A stretch of DNA of 64,000 nt, taken from assembly GCF_003569745.1 (NCBI RefSeq), contig NZ_AP018498.1, forward strand, positions 558,001 to 622,000, written 5' to 3'. This document shows positions 20,103-28,461 of this stretch, in pieces. The notes under the pieces were generated by a model. The model was not told the origin of the DNA. It saw only the letters and a program-made list of their open reading frames with translations, and searched no databases. Positions within the stretch are counted from its first letter, which is position 1, and each line of letters opens with the position of its first letter. The position numbers were made by a program, and so were the translations under genes. The DNA comes from Altererythrobacter sp. B11 (GTDB lineage Bacteria; Pseudomonadota; Alphaproteobacteria; Sphingomonadales; Sphingomonadaceae).

Positions 20103-21257
20103 ATGACGCCTGTGTTCAAGATCTGCCGCTCCCCTAGCCTCCGCGCCGCGCTGCTGCCAGCCCTGCTGCCGCTTCTCCTGCTCGGCGCCTGCAAGGAGGA
20201 GGGGCCGCCTCCGCCCCCGCCCGTCCCGCCCGAGGCGATGGCGGCGGTGGTGGCCGACCCCGGCACCGACCGGGAGAAGCTGGCGCGGGCGGTGGATGCG
20301 CTGTTCACCCGGGATGATCTCGGCGAAACGCGCGCGCTGATCGTGATGCATGCGGGGGAAGTGGCCGCCAGCCGCTATGGCGAGGGCTACGGCCCGGAAA
20401 CGCCCTTCCTCGGCTGGTCCATGTCCAAGACCGTGACCGGCGTGCTGATCGGAATGATGGTTGCGGACGGGCGCCTGCGGCTCGACGAATCGCCGCCCAT
20501 TCCGCATTGGCAGCGCGCCGGCGATCCCCGCGGCGAGATCACGCTGCGCCAGCTGCTGCAGATGCGCTCGGGCCTGCGGCACCAGGAGAAGGCGGAGCCT
20601 GTCTACACCTCGGACGAAGTGCGCATGCTGTTCCTCGACGGGCGCGACGACATGGCCGGCTGGGCGGAGGCGCAGCCGCTGGAGCATGAACCGGGCCGCG
20701 AGTTCGAATATTCGACCGCCAGCAGCGTGATCCTGTCCGACATCGCCACCCGCGTGCTGGCGCCCGACGGCACCCCCCAAGTCCGGCGCGAAGCCATGGA
20801 CGATTTCCTCCACGCGCGGCTGGGCGTGCCGCTGGGGATGAAGTCGCTCACTGCCGAATATGACCGGGCGGGCACGATGATGGGCGGCAGCATGATATGG
20901 GCCACCGCGCCGGACTGGGCGCGCTTCGGCGAATTCCTGCGCCATGGCGGCTCGGTGAAAGGCGCGCAGATCGTGCCGCGCGGGTGGATCGACTTCATGA
21001 AGCACGCCAGCCCGCGCGCCCCGGATTATGGCGCCAGCGTGTGGCTCAACCGGGATTCGGGTGGCGACCGGCGCGTGCTGTTCCCCGATCAGGGCCCGGC
21101 CTCGCTGTTCGCGGCGGTGGGGCACCTCGGCCAGTACATCCTCGTCTCTCCCGCCCAGAAGCTGACGATCGTCAGGCTGGGCAAGACCGACGAGGAGGAC
21201 CGGGCGGCGCTGGTGGAGGCGCTGGCGCAGGTGGCCGCGCTTTATCCCGCCGATTGA
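20103..21257 (+). CDS. Serine hydrolase of the class C beta-lactamase fold (lipoprotein)
   Basis: A 384-residue protein with a lipoprotein signal (LLPLLLLGAC) and a proline run after the lipid-modified Cys. The beta-lactamase/transpeptidase-like domain follows. The catalytic SxxK is SMSK (residues about 109-112), and the second motif is YST in EYSTASS. The LRQLLQMRSGL segment is typical of esterase/EstB-like and D-aminopeptidase-like members. Such proteins are usually esterases or peptidases rather than antibiotic-inactivating enzymes. A GGAGG ribosome site lies just before the start. Confidence 0.88.
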   Translation: MTPVFKICRSPSLRAALLPALLPLLLLGACKEEGPPPPPPVPPEAMAAVVADPGTDREKLARAVDALFTRDDLGETRALIVMHAGEVAASRYGEGYGPETPFLGWSMSKTVTGVLIGMMVADGRLRLDESPPIPHWQRAGDPRGEITLRQLLQMRSGLRHQEKAEPVYTSDEVRMLFLDGRDDMAGWAEAQPLEHEPGREFEYSTASSVILSDIATRVLAPDGTPQVRREAMDDFLHARLGVPLGMKSLTAEYDRAGTMMGGSMIWATAPDWARFGEFLRHGGSVKGAQIVPRGWIDFMKHASPRAPDYGASVWLNRDSGGDRRVLFPDQGPASLFAAVGHLGQYILVSPAQKLTIVRLGKTDEEDRAALVEALAQVAALYPAD

Positions 21258-21260
21258 GGC

Positions 21261-22079
21261 TCAGCCGGGGAAGAAGCGCCCTTCCACCACGGTGACGCAG
21301 TGCCCGCCCAGCCAGGCCCGGTCACCCTCCAGCCGGCAGGTAAGATCGCCGCCCCGGGTCGAGGCCTGATGCGCGGTGAAGCTGCTGCGGCCGAGCCGTT
21401 CGGCCCATAGCGGGGTGAGCACCGCATGGGCGGAGCCGGTGACGCTGTCCTCATCCACGCCGGCGCCGGGCACGAAGACGCGGCTGACCACGTCGCTGTT
21501 CGCACCGGGTGCGGTGCAGATGAAGGCATTGTCCCCCAGCGCCGCGAGTCCGCGCAGATCGGGCTGCAGGCCGCGCACCGCAGCTTCGCTTTCGAAGAAG
21601 AACACGTCGTAGCCATCGGCATTGCGCCACACTTCCACCGGCTGCGCGCCAAGCAGCGCCGCGGCTTCGGGCCAGTCGGACCGCTCGGTGGCGATGGCCG
21701 GCAGAGCCAGTTCATAGCCGCCCCGGTGATCGCTGGTGGGGGCCATGCGCCGCACTTCCAGCACGCCCGCCTTGCGGGTGCGGAAGGTCACGCGGTCACC
21801 CCCATCGCGGCAGAGCAGAACATGGCCGCTCGCCAGCGTGGCATGGCCGCACAGGCGAATTTCCTGCGTCGGGGTGAACCAGCGCAGCTCGCAATCCGAC
21901 GCACCGCCGGCATCGGGCAGGAGGAAGGCGGTTTCGGCGAACATGTTCTCCGCCGCGATGGCGCAGAGCTGGTCGTCCGCCAGCCATTCCTCCAGCAGCA
22001 TGACCGCTGCCTGATTGCCGGCGAAGGGGCGCGCGGCGAAGGCATCGACATGCCAGTAGGGCAGGCTGTTGCGGCTCAT
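21261..22079 (-). CDS. PhzF family phenazine biosynthesis-like isomerase/epimerase
   Basis: A 272-residue protein of the diaminopimelate-epimerase fold. The N-terminal signature WHVDAFAARPFAGNQAAV includes the conserved Gly-Asn-Gln. The second half contains ICTAPGANSDVVSRVFVPGAGVDEDSVTGSAHAVLTPLW with the conserved DSVTGSAH catalytic loop. Only PhzF itself is in phenazine synthesis; most members, and probably this one, have unknown small-molecule substrates. It is the last gene of a three-gene operon; its ATG overlaps the stop of the cation transporter gene. Confidence 0.93.
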   Translation of the reverse strand: MSRNSLPYWHVDAFAARPFAGNQAAVMLLEEWLADDQLCAIAAENMFAETAFLLPDAGGASDCELRWFTPTQEIRLCGHATLASGHVLLCRDGGDRVTFRTRKAGVLEVRRMAPTSDHRGGYELALPAIATERSDWPEAAALLGAQPVEVWRNADGYDVFFFESEAAVRGLQPDLRGLAALGDNAFICTAPGANSDVVSRVFVPGAGVDEDSVTGSAHAVLTPLWAERLGRSSFTAHQASTRGGDLTCRLEGDRAWLGGHCVTVVEGRFFPG

Positions 22080-23035
22080 TCCTGGTCCTTCAGCTTGGCG
22101 AACTCGTCATCCTCGGCCAGCTCGTTGCCGGGCTCGTCCACATGGCCGGCAGGGTCGATATGGATGAAAATGTCGGTATCGGGGAACGCCGCCTGCAGAT
22201 CGGCCTCCACCTGTTCGAGGATCGCATGGGCGCGGGCGACGCTCATGCTGCCGGGCAGATCGACGTGGAACTGCACGAAATCCCGCTCGCCACTGCTGCG
22301 GGTGCGCAGATCGTGCAGCTTGCTGAGCTCCGGATGGCGCGCAGCCCGCTCCACGAAGGCAAGGCGCTTCTCCTCCGGCCATTCGCGGTCCATCAACGCG
22401 TCCACCGCCTCTACCGAGGCATGCCACGCGCCCCACAGCAGCCAGCCGGCGATAAGCAGGCCGAACAGTGGATCGGCCCGCCCGAAGCCGAGATATTGAT
22501 CCAGCACCAGCGCCGCGATCACCGCGAGGTTCAGCAGCAGGTCGGACTGGTAGTGCAGATTGTCCGTGCGGATCGCCACCGAGCCGGTGCTGCGGACCAC
22601 ATGCCGCTGCCATGCCAGCAGCGCGAAAGTGGCGCCGATGGCAATCACCGACACGGTGATGCCCTCACCCGCGGCCTGCGTCCGCCCGCCGTCCAACAGG
22701 CCGAGCACGGACCGGAAGCCGATGGCCCCGGCAGACAGCACGATCAGGATCACCTGGAACATGGCCGCCAGCGCCTCCGCCTTGCCATGGCCGAAGCGAT
22801 GCTCCTCATCCGCGGGCTGCGCGGCGATCCAGACCCCGGCCAGCGTCGCCAGGCTGGCGACGAGATCGAGCGCCGAATCGGCGAGGCTGCCGAGCATGGC
22901 CGTCGATCCGGTGCGCCACACGGCCCACATCTTGAGCGTGGACAGGAACAGCGCCATCGCGATGGAGGCGAAGGCGGCGCTGCGCGTCAGCCATGCGCGC
23001 GAAGGGGCGCGATCCTCCCGCCCGGCTGCCCTCAT
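22076..23035 (-). CDS. Cation diffusion facilitator family transporter
   Basis: A 319-residue divalent-metal/proton antiporter (FieF/ZitB type). The first helices read FASIAMALFLSTLKMWAVW and STAMLGSLADSALDLVASL, which has the Asp pair of the transport metal site. HRFGHGKAEALAAMFQ carries the HxxxD-like second part. The C-terminal cytoplasmic metallochaperone-like domain (about residues 215-300) contains the conserved FVQFHVDLPGSMSVARAHAI. An acidic tail ends it. It overlaps pdxH upstream and phzF downstream by four bases each (ATGA). Confidence 0.94.
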   Translation of the reverse strand: MRAAGREDRAPSRAWLTRSAAFASIAMALFLSTLKMWAVWRTGSTAMLGSLADSALDLVASLATLAGVWIAAQPADEEHRFGHGKAEALAAMFQVILIVLSAGAIGFRSVLGLLDGGRTQAAGEGITVSVIAIGATFALLAWQRHVVRSTGSVAIRTDNLHYQSDLLLNLAVIAALVLDQYLGFGRADPLFGLLIAGWLLWGAWHASVEAVDALMDREWPEEKRLAFVERAARHPELSKLHDLRTRSSGERDFVQFHVDLPGSMSVARAHAILEQVEADLQAAFPDTDIFIHIDPAGHVDEPGNELAEDDEFAKLKDQE

Positions 23036-23634
23036 GGGTAGAGCAGGGCGCTCTGCCAGCCCCCATTCACCCGGTTGAACTGCCGCCGCTCGTGCAGGCG
23101 GTGCGCGCGATCCTGCCAGAACTCCATCCGCACGGGCGCGAGACGGAAGCCGGTCCAGTGCGGCGGGCGGGGGATTTCGCCGTCGCCATAGGCGGCGCGC
23201 AGCTGCTCCACGCGGTCCAGATAGGTCTGGCGCGAAGCCAGCGGGCGCGACTGGTCGCTGGCGGCCGAGCCAAGCTGCGAATCGGGATGGCGCGAGTGGA
23301 AATAGGCATCGGCCTCTGCCGCCGTCACTTCACTCAGCGGCCCTTCGATGCGGATCTGCCGCCGCAGGCTCTTCCAGTGGAACAGCAGCGCGGCCTGCGG
23401 ATTGGCGAGGATTTCCCCGCCCTTCCGGCTCTGCGCATTGGTGTAGAACACGAAACCATCGGGGTCGTGACCCTTCAGCAGCACCATCCGCACGGAGGGC
23501 GCGCCCTCCGGCGTCGCCGTGGCGAGCGCCATGGCATTGGCGTCGTTCGGCTCGCTGGCGCGCGCCTCTTCGAACCAGGCGTCGAACAGGGCGAAGGGGT
23601 CGGTGGCGGGGATGGCGTCGGCTGCAGGTTCCAT
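23032..23634 (-). CDS. pdxH: Pyridoxamine 5'-phosphate oxidase
   Basis: The 200-residue FMN enzyme oxidises pyridoxine or pyridoxamine 5'-phosphate to pyridoxal 5'-phosphate. Characteristic segments are present: PSVRMVLLKGHDPDGFVFYTN (FMN and substrate contact), KGGEILANPQAALLFHWKSL, SHPDSQLG-like HPDSQLGS, and the C-terminal PHWTGFRLAPVRMEFWQDRAHRLHER. It is the first gene of the pdxH-CDF-phzF operon and divergent from the DnaJ-like gene across about 80 bases. Confidence 0.96.
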   Translation of the reverse strand: MEPAADAIPATDPFALFDAWFEEARASEPNDANAMALATATPEGAPSVRMVLLKGHDPDGFVFYTNAQSRKGGEILANPQAALLFHWKSLRRQIRIEGPLSEVTAAEADAYFHSRHPDSQLGSAASDQSRPLASRQTYLDRVEQLRAAYGDGEIPRPPHWTGFRLAPVRMEFWQDRAHRLHERRQFNRVNGGWQSALLYP

Positions 23635-23714
23635 GGCCTGCCACTATCCTTTCCGCCGCGCGCAGGAAAGTGTTGCGCTTGCGCCGGATCATTGCATTAC
23701 CTAGCTAACACACC

Positions 23715-24674
23715 ATGGCAGATCCATACGCAACACTGGGCGTGGCCCGCACCGCGAGCGAGCAGGACATCAAGTCTGCCTATCGCAAGCTCGCCAAGGA
23801 ATTGCACCCCGACCGGAACAAGGACAAGCCCGACGCTTCCGAGCGGTTCAGCGAAGTGACCCGCGCCTACGACCTGCTGTCCGACAAGGACAAGCGGGCG
23901 CAGTTCGACCGGGGCGAAATAGACGCCGACGGCAACCCCGCCATGCCCTTCGGCAATGGTGGGTTCGGCGGCTTCGGCGGCCGGCCCGGCGGTGGCCAGT
24001 CGCGCAGCTATTCCGCGCGCGACTTCGAAGGCATGGGCGGCGAGGAAGTGGATCTGGGCGACATCTTCGAAGGGCTGTTCGGCGGCCGCGGCGGCATGGG
24101 CGGCGCGCGCGGCGGCGCGGGCTTCGGCCGGCGCCCCCCGCCACCCCCGCCGCAGCGCGGGGCCAATGTCTCCTACAAGCTGCGCGTGCCCTTCGCCGAT
24201 GCGGCGGCGCTGAAGCCGCAGCGCATCACGCTGGGCGACGGCAAGACGATCGACCTCAAGCTGCCCGAAGGGGTGGAAGACGGCACGCAGATGCGCCTCA
24301 AGGGCAAGGGCCAGCCCGGCCCCGCCGGCAGCGGCGATGCGCTGGTGACGGTGGAGATCGAGCCGCATGCCTTCTTCACCCGCGATGGCGACGACATCCG
24401 GCTGGAACTGCCGGTCACGCTGGACGAGGCGGTGAACGGGGCAAAGGTGAAGGTGCCCACCGTGGAAGGCGCGGTGATGATGACGGTGGCGCCCGGCTCC
24501 GCTTCGGGCAAGATCCTGCGCCTCAAGGGCAAGGGCTTTTCCCGCAAGGGCGGCGGGCGCGGCGATCAGCTGGTGCGGCTGGAAGTCACCCTGCCCGCCG
24601 ATCTGGCCGAACTCACGCGCAGGCTGGAAGGCTGGCACGATACGGCGGCGGTGCGGAACCATCTGGGCGTCTGA
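23715..24674 (+). CDS. DnaJ C-terminal domain protein (CbpA-like co-chaperone)
   Basis: A 319-residue J-domain protein. The J domain (residues 1-70) carries HPD at 31-33, needed to stimulate DnaK ATPase. A Gly/Phe-rich linker (NGGFGGFGGRPGGG) follows, then the substrate-binding C-terminal domains (GTQMRLKGKGQPG and KILRLKGKGFSRKGGGRGDQLV). The zinc-finger repeats of true DnaJ are absent, so CbpA-like is the better label. It begins about 80 bases from pdxH on the other strand. Confidence 0.93.
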   Translation: MADPYATLGVARTASEQDIKSAYRKLAKELHPDRNKDKPDASERFSEVTRAYDLLSDKDKRAQFDRGEIDADGNPAMPFGNGGFGGFGGRPGGGQSRSYSARDFEGMGGEEVDLGDIFEGLFGGRGGMGGARGGAGFGRRPPPPPPQRGANVSYKLRVPFADAAALKPQRITLGDGKTIDLKLPEGVEDGTQMRLKGKGQPGPAGSGDALVTVEIEPHAFFTRDGDDIRLELPVTLDEAVNGAKVKVPTVEGAVMMTVAPGSASGKILRLKGKGFSRKGGGRGDQLVRLEVTLPADLAELTRRLEGWHDTAAVRNHLGV

Positions 24675-24747
24675 ACCGCTGGGGCAGGCCGGGCGGTATG
24701 GTCCGCCGGGGGCTCGACAGGCAGCCGGTGCCTGATAGGTAGGGCGC

Positions 24748-25761
24748 ATGGTTGCACCGCTGCATCCGGAGCAGGACATCCCCGAAGCGCCGCAGGTGGA
24801 CCTTTCGCCCGAGGGGCGGCGGCGCGAAGCTCTGCGCCACCGCGCCGGCTTGGCGGAGCGGATGGCCGAAGACGTGGGGCTGGGCGGCCGGGCTTTTGAA
24901 ATCCTGCGCCGCGTGGCCCTGGGTACCTATAACGACGGCTTCATCCACGCGGGCAATCTCGCCTATATGGCGATCCTGGCGATCTTCCCCTTCTTCATCA
25001 CCGGTGCGGCGATCTTTTCGGCGTTCGGCGAAGAGCATGAGCGGATGGCCTCCATCAATGCGGTCCTCACGGCCCTGCCGCCGGTGGTGCGCGAAGTGAT
25101 CGAGCCGGTCGCCCGCAATGTGGTGGAACAGCGCAGCGGCTGGTTCCTGTGGGCCGGCGGATTGTTCGGCCTGTGGACGGTGGGCAGCCTGGTGGAAACG
25201 ATCCGCGACATGCTGCGGCGCGCCTATGGCACCAAATCCACCAAGGCTTTCTGGAAATACCGGCTGCTGTCGACCGGGATCATCGTGGGCGCGGTGGTGC
25301 TGCTGTTGCTGAGCCTGATCGCCCAGGTGCTGATCGGCGCGGCGCAGGAATTCATCTCCATCTGGCTGCCCGAACTGGAAAGCGCACTGGGCGAATTGTC
25401 GCTTTCGCGGGTCATACCTGCCTTCGGACTCTTCGGCTCCATCTACCTGCTGTTCTACACGCTGACCCCGGCGGCCTATCGCAACCGGCGCTATCCCAAA
25501 TGGCCCGGTGCGCTGCTCGTCACCGGCTGGTGGGTGCTGGTGACCATCTGGCTGCCGCCGGTGCTGCGCACGATGTTTTCCTACAATCTCACCTACGGCT
25601 CGCTGGCCGGAATCATGATCACGCTTTTCTTTTTCTGGCTCGTCGGCTTAGGGATGGTCATGGGTGCGGAGCTGAACGCCGCGCTGGCCGAAACGCCCGA
25701 GGAGGAACAGGATCGGGTGGGCCAGCTCGACAACCGGCAGCGCCGGATGCACGGAAAATAA
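24748..25761 (+). CDS. YihY/virulence factor BrkB family membrane protein
   Basis: A 337-residue inner-membrane protein with about six hydrophobic segments after a 60-residue cytoplasmic N-terminus. Family landmarks are NLAYMAILAIFPFFITGAAIF, WAGGLFGLWTVGSLVETIRDML and a helix with LTYGSLAGIMITLFFFWLVGLGM. Earlier labels as ribonuclease BN are mistaken for this family; a transporter or membrane-organisation role is assumed. It lies 18 bases before fabI on the same strand, so the two are probably co-transcribed. Confidence 0.9.
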   Translation: MVAPLHPEQDIPEAPQVDLSPEGRRREALRHRAGLAERMAEDVGLGGRAFEILRRVALGTYNDGFIHAGNLAYMAILAIFPFFITGAAIFSAFGEEHERMASINAVLTALPPVVREVIEPVARNVVEQRSGWFLWAGGLFGLWTVGSLVETIRDMLRRAYGTKSTKAFWKYRLLSTGIIVGAVVLLLLSLIAQVLIGAAQEFISIWLPELESALGELSLSRVIPAFGLFGSIYLLFYTLTPAAYRNRRYPKWPGALLVTGWWVLVTIWLPPVLRTMFSYNLTYGSLAGIMITLFFFWLVGLGMVMGAELNAALAETPEEEQDRVGQLDNRQRRMHGK

Positions 25762-25779
25762 TACGGAGGAAGGCAAGCG

Positions 25780-26604
25780 ATGGGTTCGCTGATGCAGGGC
25801 AAGCGCGGTCTGATCATGGGCCTCGCGAACGAAAAGTCGCTGGCCTGGGGCATTGCGAAGAAGCTGCGTGAAGAAGGTGCGGAACTGGCGTTCTCCTATC
25901 AGGGGGACGCGCTGCTGAAGCGGGTGAAGCCGCTGGCGGAACAGCTCGGTTCGGACTTCCTCCTGGAATGCGACGTGTCCGACATGGAGGCGCTGGACGG
26001 CACCTTCGCGGCACTGAAGGCACGCTGGGAAACGATCGACTTCGTGGTCCATGCGATCGGCTTTTCCGACAAGAACGAGCTGCGCGGCCGCTATGTCGAT
26101 ACCAGCCTCGACAATTTCCTGATGACCATGAACATCTCCGCCTATTCGCTGGTGGCGGTGGCGCGCCGCGCCGCGGCAATGATGCCGCCGCTCGCGGAAG
26201 ACGGCAGCGGCGGGGGCTCGATCCTCACCCTCACCTATTACGGTGCTGAAAAGGTCGTGCCGCATTACAATGTGATGGGCGTGGCCAAGGCGGCGCTGGA
26301 AACCAGCGTGCAATATCTCGCCAACGACCTGGGGCCGGGCGGCATCCGCGTGAATGCGATCAGCGCTGGCCCGATCAAGACGCTGGCGGCCAGCGGCATC
26401 GGCGATTTTCGCTATATCCTCAAATGGAACGAGCTGAATTCGCCCATGCGGCGCAATGTCACCATCGAGGATGTCGGCGGCGCAGGGCTGTATATGCTAT
26501 CGGACCTGTCATCCGGCGTTACCGGTGAAGTGCATCATGTGGATGCCGGTTACCACGTCGTCGGCATGAAGCAGGAGGACGCGCCGGACATCTCGCTGGC
26601 CTGA
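25780..26604 (+). CDS. fabI: Enoyl-[acyl-carrier-protein] reductase (NADH), FabI
   Basis: The 274-residue short-chain dehydrogenase/reductase catalyses the last reduction of each fatty-acid elongation cycle. The cofactor region is GLANEKSLAWGIAKKL, and the active-site region LTYYGAEKVVPHYNVMGVAKAAL has the Tyr-x6-Lys arrangement of FabI proteins. The target of triclosan and isoniazid-like drugs in this family is the same fold. A strong GGAGG ribosome site precedes the ATG. Confidence 0.96.
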   Translation: MGSLMQGKRGLIMGLANEKSLAWGIAKKLREEGAELAFSYQGDALLKRVKPLAEQLGSDFLLECDVSDMEALDGTFAALKARWETIDFVVHAIGFSDKNELRGRYVDTSLDNFLMTMNISAYSLVAVARRAAAMMPPLAEDGSGGGSILTLTYYGAEKVVPHYNVMGVAKAALETSVQYLANDLGPGGIRVNAISAGPIKTLAASGIGDFRYILKWNELNSPMRRNVTIEDVGGAGLYMLSDLSSGVTGEVHHVDAGYHVVGMKQEDAPDISLA

Positions 26605-26669
26605 GCTTTCCCGCCTGCTTTGTTCGTGGTATGTTCCTGATATGGAGTGATTCGGATCAGGGGATGCCA

Positions 26670-27068
26670 ATGCTTACCGGTGGATGCCGCTGCGGTGAGG
26701 TGCGTTACGAGGTCGAAGGGCCGGTGCTGCACCATGCCCTGTGCCATTGCGGCGATTGCCGGGCGTCCTCCGGCGCGCCCGTGATGGCGTGGATGGCCTT
26801 TGCCCAAGATGGCTTTCGCGTGACCAAGGGCACGGCCAAGGCCTTTCACGGATCGGGGGGCTCCGTCCGCCATTTCTGCGGCACATGCGGCAGTGGGCTC
26901 TATTTCCTCAATGCGGAGATGCTGCCCGGGGTGGTGGACATCCAGTCGGCCACGCTGGACGACGCGGCGGAGCATGCGCCCACGGCGCAGATCCAGACGG
27001 CGGAACGGCTGCCGTGGATGACGCGGCTTGGCGAAATGGCGGAGTTCGAGCGGTTTCCCGGCGGCTGA
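26670..27068 (+). CDS. GFA family (glutathione-dependent formaldehyde-activating) zinc protein
   Basis: A protein of about 132 residues with the fold of Gfa/CENP-V proteins. The zinc ligands are visible as CRCGEVRY near the start, CHCGDCR, and HFCGTCGSGLYF. The name comes from a Paracoccus protein reported to speed S-hydroxymethylglutathione formation, and most members are uncharacterised. Starts at 26631, 26664 and 26670 are in frame; 26670 has the best-spaced CAGGGG ribosome site and begins directly at the family domain. Confidence 0.88.
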   Translation: MLTGGCRCGEVRYEVEGPVLHHALCHCGDCRASSGAPVMAWMAFAQDGFRVTKGTAKAFHGSGGSVRHFCGTCGSGLYFLNAEMLPGVVDIQSATLDDAAEHAPTAQIQTAERLPWMTRLGEMAEFERFPGG

Positions 27069-27077
27069 TCCGGGGCG

Positions 27078-28388
27078 TTACCCAGCCTTGCGGAGAGCGG
27101 GCTGCACGGCCCCGGGCGCAAGCTGGGGCTGATCCGGCCAGATCCCGCGCGTGTCATAGACCACCTTGTCCGCCCGCTCGGCCAGCGGCACGGATTTGAA
27201 CACATCGTGATCCACCAGCACGATCAGCACGTCGCATTCTTCCAGCGCCGTATCGATGTCGATCGCGCTGGCGCCCGTGCCTTCGAATTCGCGCGGCAGC
27301 TCGGCGGCATAGGGTTCCACCACATGGATGCGGCTGCCGAAGCGCCGTGCGAGGGTGGCGGCCACCAGCCGGGCCGGGCTTTCGCGAAAATCGTCGATAT
27401 TCGCCTTGAAGGCTAGGCCCAGGCAGGCGACCTTCGCGCTGGGACTTGCCTCCACGAGCGCACTCGCGCGGGCGATGACATGGTGGATCTTGTTATCGTT
27501 CACCCCGCGCGCCGTGCGGATCAGCGGCGTCTGTTCAGGCGCGCCATGGACGATGAACCACGGGTCCACCGCGATACAGTGGCCGCCCACGCCCGGACCG
27601 GGGTTGAGGATGTTGACCCGCGGATGCCGGTTGGCGAGGCGGATCACCTCCCATACGTCCAGCCCCATGGCATCGGCGACCACCGAAAGCTCGTTGGCAA
27701 AGGCGATGTTCACGTCGCGATAGGCGTTTTCGACCAGCTTGGTCATTTCCGCGCTCGCCGCGTCGGTAGTCACGCAGGTGCCGCGCACGAAGCGCTTGTA
27801 GAAGGCCAGCGCCTTGCGCGCGCACCGCGGCGTGATGCCGCCGATGGAGCGATCGTTGTTGGTCAGCTCCTCGAGAATGCGGCCGGGCAGCACACGCTCG
27901 GGGCAATAGGCGATGGAGACGTCGGGCGTCCCTTCGCAGAGGCCGGGCATGGCGAGATCCGGCCGTTCGGCGGCGATCATGTCGCGCATTTCCACGGTCG
28001 TACCGACGGGCGAGGTCGATTCGAGGATGATCGTATCGCCCGGCTTCAGCACACGCGCCACGTTTCGCGCAGCTTCGAGCACATAGGAGATGTCGGGCGT
28101 ATGCCGGCCGTCCTTATGGAAGGGGGTAGGCACGGCGATCACGAAGACGTCGGCAGGGGCGATATCGGTCGCCGCCGACAGCAGGCCGCGCTGCACCACA
28201 CCGTGCACCAGCCCGTCGAGATCGACTTCCTCGATATGGATTTCGCCCCGGTTGATCGTATCCACCACGGCTTGCGACACATCCACGCCGCGCACGCGCA
28301 TCCCGGCGCGGGCGATCACCGCCGCCGTGGGCAGGCCGATGTAGCCGAGTCCGATCACACTGACCGTGGGAAGTTCCTGTCCGCGCAT
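27078..28388 (-). CDS. wecC: UDP-N-acetyl-D-mannosamine dehydrogenase
   Basis: A 436-residue nucleotide-sugar dehydrogenase that oxidises UDP-ManNAc to UDP-ManNAcA with NAD. The Rossmann motif GLGYIGLP is at residues 13-20. The central domain has KLVENAYRDVNIAFANEL, the catalytic cysteine is at about 271 in GPGVGGHC, and a third UDP-binding domain closes the protein. UDP-glucose dehydrogenase is less likely, because the neighbour supplies UDP-ManNAc. It follows wecB on the same strand after a 73-base gap. Confidence 0.92.
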   Translation of the reverse strand: MRGQELPTVSVIGLGYIGLPTAAVIARAGMRVRGVDVSQAVVDTINRGEIHIEEVDLDGLVHGVVQRGLLSAATDIAPADVFVIAVPTPFHKDGRHTPDISYVLEAARNVARVLKPGDTIILESTSPVGTTVEMRDMIAAERPDLAMPGLCEGTPDVSIAYCPERVLPGRILEELTNNDRSIGGITPRCARKALAFYKRFVRGTCVTTDAASAEMTKLVENAYRDVNIAFANELSVVADAMGLDVWEVIRLANRHPRVNILNPGPGVGGHCIAVDPWFIVHGAPEQTPLIRTARGVNDNKIHHVIARASALVEASPSAKVACLGLAFKANIDDFRESPARLVAATLARRFGSRIHVVEPYAAELPREFEGTGASAIDIDTALEECDVLIVLVDHDVFKSVPLAERADKVVYDTRGIWPDQPQLAPGAVQPALRKAG

Positions 28389-28461
28389 GAATCGCCTTTC
28401 GCCGTCTGGTCCGGGCATCGCGCAAAAGGGTGAAGGAAGCGGTAACGCTTCCGCCAACATG

